This document shows, in pieces, positions 35,637 through 44,069 of a stretch of DNA of 64,000 nt. Source of the stretch: JAEUHO01 sp046350655 (GTDB lineage Bacteria > Planctomycetota > PLA2 > JAEUHO01). The stretch lies in assembly GCA_046350655.1 (NCBI GenBank), contig JAXMAB010000004.1, forward strand, positions 372,001 to 436,000, read 5' to 3'. The notes beneath the pieces were generated by a model that made no database searches, was not told the origin of the DNA, and saw only the letters and a program-made list of their open reading frames with translations. Made by a program: the position numbers and the translations under genes. The stretch's first letter is position 1; each line of letters starts with the position of its first letter.

Positions 35637-37004
35637 GTGAGCCCGTCGCCGCCCTCCGGATCCCCCGTCGGTGAGCCGTCGTCCGGCGCGTCCGGCGTGT
35701 TGCCGGCGGGCACGCGGCTCGCCCACTACGAGCTGCGGGCGCTGCTCGGCGAGGGCGCCATGGGCAAGGTGTACGCGGCGCACGACACCGCGCTCGACCG
35801 CCCCGTCGCCATCAAGGTCGTCCACACGGAGCTCGCCGACGACCCCGACGTCGCCGCGCGCTTCCTCGAGGAGCCGCGCGCGGCCGCGCGTGTCGTCCAC
35901 GACAACCTCACGCACGTCTACTTCGTCGGCACGACCGACGGCCGGCCGTTCTACGCGATGGAGCTCGTGCCGGGCGCGACGCTCGAGCAGCTCGTCGCGC
36001 GCGACGGCCCGCTCCCGCTCGACCGCGCCGTGGACGCGCTCGTCCAGGCGGCGAAGGGCCTCGGCGCGATCCACGCCGCCGGCCTCGTGCACCGCGACGT
36101 CAAGCCCGCGAACCTGCTCGTCACGCCGGACGGCCGCGTGAAGGTGACCGACTTCGGCCTGTCGAAGGCGCTCGGCCCGGCGTCGACCGGCACCGAGCTC
36201 GGCAGCCTCGTCGGCACGCCGGACTACATGAGCCCCGAGCAGTGCCGCGGCGAGCCCGTCGACGCGCGCACCGACGTCTACGCGCTCGGCCTCACGGCCT
36301 ATGCGGTGCTGGCGGGCGGCAAGCCGTGGACCGGCGCGGCGCTCGGCGCCGTCCTCGACCAGCAGATGCACGCGCCGCTGCCGTCCGTCGTCGCGAAACG
36401 GCCCGAGCTCCCGCCCGCGGTCGACGTGGTCCTCGCGCGCCTCACCGCGAAGGACCCGACGCGCCGCCCCGCGGACATGGCCGAGGTCGTGGCGCTGCTC
36501 GAACGGTTGCGCCCGCGCACGATCCTCCCCGCGCCGGTCGTCGCGCGCGGCGCCGCGCTTGTGCTCGACCTGCTGCTGCTCGCGCTGGCGGCGACGGGGT
36601 CGGCGGCCGTCCTCGGGATCGCCGCGCGGGCGCTCGGCGTCCCGGGCGCGACGACGCTCCTCGACGGGCTGGTCGCGGCGGCGGCCGTCGTCGTGCTCTT
36701 CCCGGCGATGGAGCGCCGCTTCGGCGGGTCCGCCGGCAAGCTGCTGCTGCACCTCGAGGTGGTGACCGACCGCGGCGGCCGGCCCGACTTCGCGACGCTC
36801 GTGCTGCGGCTGTTCGCGCGCTTCCCGTTCTGGCCCGTGATGCTGGTCCCCGACGCCTGGATGCCCGGCTGGGCCGACCTCGTCGTCAACGTCGGCACGC
36901 TCGCGGCCGCCCTGGCGGGGTTCGTCCGGACGTTCTTCCGCGACGGCCGCACGCTCTCCGACGTCTGGACCCGGACCCGCGTCGCGTACCACGTCGAGCG
37001 GTGA
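35637..37004 (+). CDS. Ser/Thr protein kinase fused to an RDD-type membrane domain
   Basis: 455 residues from GTG 35637. The kinase has GEGAMGKVYAAHD, Lys at 60, HRDVKPAN at 152-159, DFG at 172-174 and YMSPEQ. Residues about 300-430 contain an RDD-like membrane domain (VARGAALVLDLLLLALAAT, FGGSAGKLLLHLEVV, FPFWPVMLVPDAW) with about three hydrophobic spans. The kinase is therefore tethered by a small membrane domain. It is divergent from the TPR gene. A TAGACT box at 35623-35628, eight bases before the start, and no Shine-Dalgarno sequence suggest a leaderless mRNA. Confidence 0.88.
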   Translation: MSPSPPSGSPVGEPSSGASGVLPAGTRLAHYELRALLGEGAMGKVYAAHDTALDRPVAIKVVHTELADDPDVAARFLEEPRAAARVVHDNLTHVYFVGTTDGRPFYAMELVPGATLEQLVARDGPLPLDRAVDALVQAAKGLGAIHAAGLVHRDVKPANLLVTPDGRVKVTDFGLSKALGPASTGTELGSLVGTPDYMSPEQCRGEPVDARTDVYALGLTAYAVLAGGKPWTGAALGAVLDQQMHAPLPSVVAKRPELPPAVDVVLARLTAKDPTRRPADMAEVVALLERLRPRTILPAPVVARGAALVLDLLLLALAATGSAAVLGIAARALGVPGATTLLDGLVAAAAVVVLFPAMERRFGGSAGKLLLHLEVVTDRGGRPDFATLVLRLFARFPFWPVMLVPDAWMPGWADLVVNVGTLAAALAGFVRTFFRDGRTLSDVWTRTRVAYHVER

Positions 37005-37056
37005 CGGAGGTCGCGCGGCGCGGCCCGTCCGGCGGCGAGGGGGCGGTCGTGCTCCC

Positions 37057-37095
37057 GGGACCGCGAGGCCCGGTGCGCGCGGGCCTCGCGGTTCC
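37057..37095. repeat. GCGAGGCCCG palindrome, paired copy
   Basis: GGGACCGCGAGGCCCG (37057-37072) and CGGGCCTCGCGGTTCC (37080-37095) form a 16-bp stem with one mismatch and a 7-base loop. It lies between the kinase-RDD gene and the CDGSH gene. Confidence 0.8.
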
Positions 37096-37155
37096 GTCGC
37101 GCGGGCCGCCCGTCCCGGGGCGGATCGGGGCCCCGCGGCGGGGTACGCTGTCGGC

Positions 37156-37602
37156 ATGAGCCGCAAGCCCTATGTCCACGGCGACGTCGAGGTCTCCTTC
37201 GATCCCGGTCTGTGCTTCCACGCCGGCGAGTGCGTGCGCGGCCTGCCGCAGGTGTTCGACACGGCCGCGAAGCCGTGGATCCGCCCCGAGAAGGGGTCGG
37301 CCGCGGAGATCCAGCGCGTCGTGGCGCGGTGCCCGAGCGGCGCGCTGCAGTTCCGCCGGCTCGAGGCCACCGGGCCCACGGCGCCGCGCGCGCCGCACCT
37401 CTCGGTCGTGCCGCCGGCCGGGGCCACGGCGACCGTGATGCCGAACGGGCCCGTGGTGCTCACGGGGCCGGTGGTCGTGAAGGACGCGGCGGGCGCCGTG
37501 CTCCGCGAGGCCGACCGCGTGGCGCTCTGCCGCTGCGGCGGGTCGGCGACGAAGCCGTTCTGCGACGGCGCGCACGCCCGCGTCAACTTCCGGGCGCCCT
37601 GA
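37156..37602 (+). CDS. Ferredoxin-like (Fer4_19) plus CDGSH iron-sulfur protein
   Basis: 148 residues. The N-terminal domain has Cys at 20, 26 and 59 in DPGLCFHAGECVRGLPQVFD and ARCPSGALQF, the divergent 4Fe-4S ferredoxin-like pattern. The C-terminal domain is a CDGSH motif: CRC (125, 127), C136 and H140 in CDGAH, which binds a [2Fe-2S] cluster with three Cys and one His. The combination is a known two-domain arrangement in bacteria. Function is electron or cluster transfer, exact role unknown. A TACGCT box at 37144-37149 ends six bases before the ATG and there is no Shine-Dalgarno sequence. Confidence 0.88.
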   Translation: MSRKPYVHGDVEVSFDPGLCFHAGECVRGLPQVFDTAAKPWIRPEKGSAAEIQRVVARCPSGALQFRRLEATGPTAPRAPHLSVVPPAGATATVMPNGPVVLTGPVVVKDAAGAVLREADRVALCRCGGSATKPFCDGAHARVNFRAP

Positions 37603-37643
37603 CGGCGGACTTCCGCGGGCCGTGCGAGCGCCCGGGCCTCGCG

Positions 37644-38276
37644 TCAGCCGCGGGCGACCGCGTCCCACCAGGCGAGCATCGCGAGGTCGTCGGGCGACCC
37701 GCGGCGCGCGAGCGCGGCGCGCACGCGCTCGCGGTCGTCGGGTGACCGGTTCTGCGAGAGCTTGGCCTTCGCCTCCCATCGCTCGACGGGCAGCGTGAAC
37801 GCGACGATCCCTCGCTGCAGGTCGGCCACGAGGTCGCCGCGCGGCGTGTCCACCGTCCAGACCGGCCCGGGGCCGCGCTCGTGCACGGCCGCCGTCGCGG
37901 CGAGCAGCCGCCGCACCTCGACGGGGTCGTCCATCGGCTCGACGCGGACGCGGGCGTGGACCGCGACGTAGTTCCAGGTGGGCACGTGGTCCGCGGGGTC
38001 GCCGTACCACGTCGGGCTCACGTAGCCATGGGGCCCCGCGAACACGACCAGGGCCCGCCCGCGCTCCCGGGCCGCGTCGGCGACCGGGTTCGCGCGCGCG
38101 AGGTGCACGCGGAGCCGGCCGAGCCCGTCGGGCGCCGGGTCGAACAGGAACGGGACGTGGGCCGCCTCGGGCACGCCGTCGTCGCCGACGACGACGAGCA
38201 GCCCGAAGTCGTACCGCCGCACGAACCGCGCGACGGTCGCGGGGTCACGGACGGCGAAGGCGTCGGGGGTGTACAT
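37644..38276 (-). CDS. PaiB-family FMN-binding regulator-like protein
   Basis: 210 residues from ATG 38276. The order MYTPDAFAVRD, VPFLFDP, VHLARANPVADAA, VFAGPHGYVSPTWYG, VPTWNYVAVHARV and KLSQNRSPDDRERV matches PaiB/FMN-binding split-barrel proteins. In Bacillus PaiB represses sporulation and protease genes; in other bacteria the function is mostly untested. It is convergent with the CDGSH gene, with a GGGCCTCGCG half-site against its stop codon. Length is standard for the family. Confidence 0.88.
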   Translation of the reverse strand: MYTPDAFAVRDPATVARFVRRYDFGLLVVVGDDGVPEAAHVPFLFDPAPDGLGRLRVHLARANPVADAARERGRALVVFAGPHGYVSPTWYGDPADHVPTWNYVAVHARVRVEPMDDPVEVRRLLAATAAVHERGPGPVWTVDTPRGDLVADLQRGIVAFTLPVERWEAKAKLSQNRSPDDRERVRAALARRGSPDDLAMLAWWDAVARG

Positions 38277-38324
38277 GCCCCCGAGCGTACCGTCGCCGTC
38301 GCGTGGGCCCCGCGGGGCGCGGCG

Positions 38325-40430
38325 TCAGGCGATGCGGCGGCCGCGGCTCGTCGCGTCGCGGTCGTCGGGCTCGGTGGCGGACTCGATCGGGCGGTTGAGG
38401 AGCGCCGGGTCGGTCTCGGCGTGTTTGCGCGTGAGCGCGGCGACGGCGGCGACGCCCTCGTCCATCGCCTTGCGCAGCCGCTGCAGCGACGTGACGACGT
38501 CGGACACCTCGGCGAGGCGGCGCTCCGCGTCGGCGAGGCCCTCGGTGGCGTCGGCCTTGCGCTCGGCGACGGCGGGGGTGACCGCGCCGACGACGGTCGG
38601 GGCGTAGGCCTCGAACGCGCGGTCGAGCATCCCGTCCACGGCCTTCGGGAAGAACGCGTCGAGCTGGCCGACGAGCGCGTGCCGCAGGGCCTCGCGTCCC
38701 GGGCCCGCGAGCCGCTTCGCCTTGAGCGCCGCGGGGATCGAGGCCGCCGGCGCGTCCTTCGGGCCGAAGACGTCCTTGCGCACGCGGCCCGCGCCGCGGA
38801 ACAGCAGGAAGTCGGCGAAGCCGCGGCGGACCGGCACCGCGTCGAGGTCGATCGTCGGCCGGTCGAGCTTGACGCCCGCGAGCGGGTCGACCTTGTCGAG
38901 CGCCTTGCGCGCGATCGCGTCGAGGTCGACCCCGAGGTCGGCGAGCGTCGTCTTGACGTCGAACGGGATCTTCGCGGCCGCGCCGGACGCCGCGGCCTCG
39001 CGCAGGGCGCCGGTCACGACGGGCCCGGCCTCCTTGAGGCTCGAGGCGAACAGCCCGGCGACGTCCTCGCCGAGGAGCGCGTCGAGGCCGCGGTCCGACG
39101 CGAACCAGCGGTCGAGCACGCCGCCGACGGCGTCGGCCGTCTTCGTGCGGATCTCGGCCACGCGGGCCTTCGTCGCGTCGGCGAGCCGCGTGCGCAGCCC
39201 GGCGAACGCCGCCTTCCAGTCGAGCTTCTCGGCGGTCGCGACGCGGTCGACGGTCTTGCGCGCGGCCTCGCGCTCGCCCTGGAGCGCCTTCACGCGGCCG
39301 GCCATCTCGCGCACCGGGCCCATGTCGGTCAAGAGGCTCGACTCGCGCAGCAGCGCCTCGCCCTGCTTGAGCGAGTCGCCGAGGAACGCGCGGAGGTACT
39401 CGTTGCTGTTGAGGTACGACGTGAGGTCGTCGCGGAACTTCTCGAAGTCCGCGATCTCGGGGTCCTTGCCCGGCGACGACACGTCCTTGCCCGCGCCGGC
39501 CGCCGCCAGCCGCTTGCTCGCGGCGCGCAGCAGGTCGACGGGGTAGATCTTGAGCTTGCCCTCGAGGTAGGCCGCGCGCAGCGGCGCGTCCATCGAGAGC
39601 TTCTCGAACGTCTCGACGACCTTGCTCGGGTCGTCCTTCTCGAGCGACGGCGACGTCGAGCCGTCCGTCAGCAGGTCGCGCTTCGTCGAGTCGAGGTTGA
39701 CGACGAGGAACACGCGGCTGAACAGGTCGAGCAGCCGGCCGAACTCCTCGAACACCTGCTCGAGGAACAGGTTGTCGGTCTTCACGACGAACACCGCGCA
39801 CGCCGCCGAGTTGCGGAACTCGCGCGTCATGCGGTCGTAGCCGAAGCGCATGCGCGCGTAGAGGCCGGGGGTGTCCACGAGGACCGCGCCCGAGCGCCAG
39901 AGCTGCCCCGCGGGCACGCCGACGTCCACGCGGCGGATCGCCTCGGGGAAGTGGACGGCCGGGTCGAACGTCTCCTCGCCGTCGCCGCGCGCGCGGATCT
40001 TCTCCGCCAGCTCGGCGTGCGCGCGGCCGAGCGCCTTCCGCAGCGCCGACGGGTCGGTGAACAGCGACGACTGCCCGTCGTACCGCGTGACCTTCAGCTC
40101 CTTCTGCTCCTTGTGCGACACGTACACCATGCAGGGGTACGCGGGCAGGCAGGTCACCTCGCTCACGTACGCGGCCGCGACCGCGTTCATCAGCGTGGAC
40201 TTGCCGCTCTTGAGCGGGCCGAAGATCAGGACGTACGAGTGCTGCCCGGCGACCTTCTCGACGAGGTGGTCGAACTGGAACCGGACGTCGCGCAGCCCCG
40301 GCAGGATCCGGCGGGCGGGCAGGTCGAACGGCGCCACCGAGAGCGCGTCCACCGCCTTCTCGAGGGGCTCGAGGAGGGGGCGGGCGATGGCCTCGAACTG
40401 CTCGCAGAACTGCGTGAGGAGGGTGCGCAT
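38325..40430 (-). CDS. Dynamin-like GTPase
   Basis: 701 residues from ATG 40430. The G domain is near the N-terminus: P-loop GPLKSGKST (71-79), switch II DTPG (186-189) and VNLDS (244-248) in place of the usual NKxD, which weakens guanine specificity. A long helical part follows (about 330-640), with alternating charged and hydrophobic helices (EREAARKTVDRVATAEKLDW, LADAERRLAEVSDVVTSLQR) and no clear membrane span. Bacterial dynamin-like proteins remodel membranes, and some take part in stress or defence. It is divergent from the first TPR-CHAT gene, 258 bp apart. Family assignment rests on G1, G3 and the helical tail. Confidence 0.75.
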   Translation of the reverse strand: MRTLLTQFCEQFEAIARPLLEPLEKAVDALSVAPFDLPARRILPGLRDVRFQFDHLVEKVAGQHSYVLIFGPLKSGKSTLMNAVAAAYVSEVTCLPAYPCMVYVSHKEQKELKVTRYDGQSSLFTDPSALRKALGRAHAELAEKIRARGDGEETFDPAVHFPEAIRRVDVGVPAGQLWRSGAVLVDTPGLYARMRFGYDRMTREFRNSAACAVFVVKTDNLFLEQVFEEFGRLLDLFSRVFLVVNLDSTKRDLLTDGSTSPSLEKDDPSKVVETFEKLSMDAPLRAAYLEGKLKIYPVDLLRAASKRLAAAGAGKDVSSPGKDPEIADFEKFRDDLTSYLNSNEYLRAFLGDSLKQGEALLRESSLLTDMGPVREMAGRVKALQGEREAARKTVDRVATAEKLDWKAAFAGLRTRLADATKARVAEIRTKTADAVGGVLDRWFASDRGLDALLGEDVAGLFASSLKEAGPVVTGALREAAASGAAAKIPFDVKTTLADLGVDLDAIARKALDKVDPLAGVKLDRPTIDLDAVPVRRGFADFLLFRGAGRVRKDVFGPKDAPAASIPAALKAKRLAGPGREALRHALVGQLDAFFPKAVDGMLDRAFEAYAPTVVGAVTPAVAERKADATEGLADAERRLAEVSDVVTSLQRLRKAMDEGVAAVAALTRKHAETDPALLNRPIESATEPDDRDATSRGRRIA

Positions 40431-40640
40431 GGCGGGCGGGGGCGACCGGGGGGAGTCGGCGGACCGCGCACCCTACTCCACCTTGGGGACGACGACGGGA
40501 AGAGAGGGGGGTGCCCCGCTCATCGGCCGGTCGGGGGGGCGGGACGCGAGGCCCGGTCGGGGGGCGCGTCCGGGGGGGCCGCCGAGGACCGCGCGCGCCG
40601 AAACGCCGATCCCGCGCGCCCGCTCGTGGGAGCGAGGGGC

Positions 40641-40670
40641 TTGCCGGGGGGCCGCCGCCCCCGATACGGT
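40641..40670 (+). promoter_or_regulatory. Sigma70-type promoter of the TPR-CHAT pair
   Basis: TTGCCG (40641-40646), an 18-base spacer and TACGGT (40665-40670). The start codon is 18 bases further on, after GAGGGAGG, so the leader is very short. The GCGAGGCCCG half-site near 40547 lies further upstream. Confidence 0.6.
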
Positions 40671-40688
40671 GCCCGCCGAGGGAGGTCG

Positions 40689-43600
40689 ATGCGTCGCGCC
40701 GTCGTCTTCGTCGTGGGGCTGTGCTTGGGGTCGCGGGCCGTCCCCGCGGGAGCGGGTGACGCGCCGCCGTCCCCGGCGCCGGTCGCGCCGCCGGTCGCGC
40801 CGCCCGCCGCATCTCCGCCCGCTCCCGCGCCCGCGAAGCCGGCGCCGCCCCCGACGGCGGAGCAGGCGGCGGACGCGGTGCTGGCGGCGATCGCGGCGAA
40901 GGACGACGCGGCGCTGAAGGCCCTCGCGTCGAAGGACGACCCGGACCCGTGGCTCGTGGCCGACGAGCTGATCCGCCGGGCCCAGCACGACGCGGCCGAG
41001 GCCTTCGCGAAGGCGGCGCCGCGCAAGGCGACGGAGCGGCTCCCGGGCTACGTCGTCGAGCGCCGCGCGGACCCGACCCCGGACGTGGACCGCGCCTCCG
41101 TGGCGCGCGTGGTGGCGGCCCTCGCGGCGAAGGCCCACGACCAGGTGCTGGCGGTGCCTGAGCCCCGCGAGTTGCGCACCGTGAGCGCCCTCCGCGTCGC
41201 GCACGGCCGGAGCCTCGCGTTCCGCGCGCTCCGACGCGCGGACGAGTGCGAGGCGAGCTGTCGGGCCGTGCTGGACGCGGCGCGGCGGCTCGGCTGGTGG
41301 ACGCGCGCCGCGGCGGCCCTCGACGTCGAGGGGCAGTGCGCGTACGACGCGGGCCGCGGACCCGCGGTGGTCGCGGCGTGGGGCGCCCGTCACGAGCTCC
41401 TCGAGACGCTCGGGGACCGTCGCCAGGCGGCGCGCGCCCTCGGCAACCTGGGCATCGGCTACCACCTCGTCGGCGACGAGACGCGGGCGGTCGACGCCTA
41501 CGTCCGCGCCCTCGACGCGTTGGTCGCGGTCGGGGACCGTCCGACGGCCGCCGCGACGAGGGTCAACCTCGCGATCTCGCAGCGCGACCGCGGGGAGTAC
41601 GCCGCGGCCGCGACCACGCTCGAGACGGCCGTCGCGGAGGCGAACGCGCTCGGGGACGGGGCCCTCGAGGCGAGCGCGTCGTCGGTGCTCGGGACGGTGT
41701 ACCGCCGCCGGGGCGACCCGACGCGCGCGCTCGAGCTCGCGGAGCGGACGCTGAGCCGGTTCGAGGCCGCCGGCGAGCCCGCGTGGGTCGCGGAGGCGCT
41801 CGCGTGCCGCGGTCAGGCCCGGCTGGCCCTCGGCGACGCCGAGGGGGCGCGCGACAGCCACGAGCGCGCCCGCGCGATGTTCGCCGCGCTCGGCGACGCG
41901 CGCAACGCGCGGATCCAGCGCGAGGCGGTCGCGGTCGCGCGCGCGTCGCTCGGCGACTACGCGGCGGCGGCCGTCGAGCTCGAGGAGGTCCTCGCGGCGC
42001 ACCGGGCCGCGGGCGACCGCACCGCGGAGGCGGCGACGCTCGCGAACCTCGGCTCGGTCTGGACCCGCGTCGGCGACCACCAGCGGGCGCGCCTGGCGCT
42101 CGAGGACGCGCTCGAGGCCGCGGCGGCGCGGGGCGATCGCGTCGCGGAGGCGTCGAGGCTCGTCACGCTCGGCGCCGTCCTCTACGAGCTCGTCGACGAC
42201 GAGCGGGCGATCGCCGCGCTCCGTCGCGCGGCGGCCCTCGAACGCGAGCTGGGCAACCCGCTCGAGGCCGCGAGGGCGAGCGCCGACGTCGGGCTGTCGC
42301 TCCGCCGGCTCGGGCGATTCGCGGAGGCGGACGCGGAGCTCGTCGCCGCGATCGACGCCGCGGAGGCGGCCGGCGACCGGCAGGCCGCGGCGCGCGCCCT
42401 CTCGAACCTCGGCGGGCTGCGGCGCGCGATGGGGGACCTCGCGGCGGCGAAGGACGCGTATGCGCGCGCGCTCGCGCACCTCGAGCGCTCGCCGAACCCG
42501 TCGGTGCGCGCGTACGTGCTCTGGGGGCTCGCCGTCGTCCGGCTCGACGACGGCGACCCGGCGGACGCCGCCCGGCTCGCGCGCGAGGGCGTCGACCTCG
42601 TGCTCTGGTCGTCCCGCGACCTGTCCGGCGCGGGCGGCGCGACGGCGCGCGAGGTGTTCGCGGGCCTCTTCGACGTGGGGGTGCATGCGTGCGCGCAGCG
42701 CGACGACGCGGAGGGCGTGCACGGGTTCCTGGAACGGGCGAGCGCCGGCAGCTGGCGGGAGCTCGTCGAGGCGCGCCGGTCGCCGCGGGCGGCGGAGCCC
42801 CCCGCCGATCTCGTCCGCGAGCTCGACGAAGCGCGACGTCGCGCGCGCGCCGCGCGGGACGACCTCGAGGCGGCGCACGGCCGCGAGGACGTGGCGGCGA
42901 TCCGGGCCGCCCAGCGCGCGCTGGCGGACGCGGACGGGCGCGCCGTCGAGGCGAGCGCTCGCGTCGAGCGCGCGATCCGGCGGGGCCGACCGAGCGGGCC
43001 CGCCACCCTCGACGACGTCGAGACGACCGCGGGACGGCTCCGCGCCGACGAGGCGTACGTGGCGTGCTGGCCGCTGAAGAGCGCGTCCGTCGCGCTCGTC
43101 GTCCGCGGCGGCGTCGCGGGGCCCGCCGGCCGCGCCCGCGTGGTCCGGCTCGCGGCCGCGTCCGAGCTCGAGAGCGCCGCCGGGGCGTGCCGGGCGGAGT
43201 CGAAGACCGCCGACGTCGACGCCGCGTCGGCGCGGCTCCGGGAGCTCCTCGTCGCGCCCCTCGGGCTCGGCGACGACGTCCGGCGCGTCCTGTTCGCTCC
43301 GGTGGGGGCGCTCGGGTTCGTCCCGCCGTCGGTCCTGTGGCCGGACCGCGAGGTCGTGTACGTCCCGTCCGCCACGGCGCTCGGGATGCTGGCGCAGGAC
43401 CGCGACCGTCGCGGGGACGGCGTCCTCGCGTTGGGCGACCCGGCGTACCGTCACGTCCGCGCGACGGCGCCGGCGGGATCGGTCCGCGAGGCGCTGGAGA
43501 CGCGGATGCGCCCCCTCCCCGAGACCCGCGCGGAGGCCCTGGCGATCGGCACGACGTGCCTCCTCGACGTCCACGCGACGGAGGCCGAGCTCGCTCGGGT

Positions 43601-44069
43601 GGCGCCGACGCATCCGCGCTGGCGCGCGCTCCACTTCGCGTGCCACGGCCTCGTCGACGAGGCGCGCCCGCAGCTGTCGGCGCTCGCGATCACCGCGGAC
43701 GGGCAGGACGACGGGCTGCTGATGGCGTACGAGATCGGGCGGCTGCGATTCGCGGCGGACCTCGTCACCCTCTCCGCGTGCGGGACGGCCAAGGGGAAGG
43801 TCTTCCGCACGGAGGGCATCGTCGGGCTGACGGCCGAGTTCCTCTCGGCGGGAACGCCCCGGGTGCTCTCGTCGCTCTGGAAGGTGGACAGCGACGCGAC
43901 GGCGGCGCTGATGACGAAGTTCTACGAGTTGTGGAACCCGAAGGACGGGTCGACGGGCCTCCCGACCGCCGAGGCGCTGCGTCAGGCGCAGGCGTTCGTG
44001 AGGGGCCACGAGAAGTGGAAGCACCCGTACTACTGGGCGGCCTGGGTGCTCTGGGGGTTGCCGTCATGA
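40689..44069 (+). CDS. Secreted TPR-CHAT caspase-like protein, copy 1
   Basis: 1126 residues with a signal peptide (about 1-22) and a Pro/Ala linker to about 55. A conserved helical region follows, ending near 110. TPRs run from about 245 to 620 (for example ALGNLGIGYHLVGDETRAVD, ATLANLGSVWTRVGDHQRAR). The C-terminal CHAT domain (about 770-1126) has the dyad HFACHG (H986) and LSAC (C1031), LSSLWKVD and a closing HPYYWAAWVLWGLP. CHAT proteins are caspase-like proteases activated through their TPRs. Here the conserved SACETG is SACGTA, so activity might be altered. The stop overlaps the next start by 4 bp (ATGA), so the two are translationally coupled. Confidence 0.9.
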   Translation: MRRAVVFVVGLCLGSRAVPAGAGDAPPSPAPVAPPVAPPAASPPAPAPAKPAPPPTAEQAADAVLAAIAAKDDAALKALASKDDPDPWLVADELIRRAQHDAAEAFAKAAPRKATERLPGYVVERRADPTPDVDRASVARVVAALAAKAHDQVLAVPEPRELRTVSALRVAHGRSLAFRALRRADECEASCRAVLDAARRLGWWTRAAAALDVEGQCAYDAGRGPAVVAAWGARHELLETLGDRRQAARALGNLGIGYHLVGDETRAVDAYVRALDALVAVGDRPTAAATRVNLAISQRDRGEYAAAATTLETAVAEANALGDGALEASASSVLGTVYRRRGDPTRALELAERTLSRFEAAGEPAWVAEALACRGQARLALGDAEGARDSHERARAMFAALGDARNARIQREAVAVARASLGDYAAAAVELEEVLAAHRAAGDRTAEAATLANLGSVWTRVGDHQRARLALEDALEAAAARGDRVAEASRLVTLGAVLYELVDDERAIAALRRAAALERELGNPLEAARASADVGLSLRRLGRFAEADAELVAAIDAAEAAGDRQAAARALSNLGGLRRAMGDLAAAKDAYARALAHLERSPNPSVRAYVLWGLAVVRLDDGDPADAARLAREGVDLVLWSSRDLSGAGGATAREVFAGLFDVGVHACAQRDDAEGVHGFLERASAGSWRELVEARRSPRAAEPPADLVRELDEARRRARAARDDLEAAHGREDVAAIRAAQRALADADGRAVEASARVERAIRRGRPSGPATLDDVETTAGRLRADEAYVACWPLKSASVALVVRGGVAGPAGRARVVRLAAASELESAAGACRAESKTADVDAASARLRELLVAPLGLGDDVRRVLFAPVGALGFVPPSVLWPDREVVYVPSATALGMLAQDRDRRGDGVLALGDPAYRHVRATAPAGSVREALETRMRPLPETRAEALAIGTTCLLDVHATEAELARVAPTHPRWRALHFACHGLVDEARPQLSALAITADGQDDGLLMAYEIGRLRFAADLVTLSACGTAKGKVFRTEGIVGLTAEFLSAGTPRVLSSLWKVDSDATAALMTKFYELWNPKDGSTGLPTAEALRQAQAFVRGHEKWKHPYYWAAWVLWGLPS

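Noticed and set aside
37881..40688. Upstream extension of the first TPR-CHAT frame by 936 codons
   Set aside because: It is antisense to the dynamin-like GTPase and PaiB genes; the promoter, Shine-Dalgarno sequence and signal peptide place the start at 40689.
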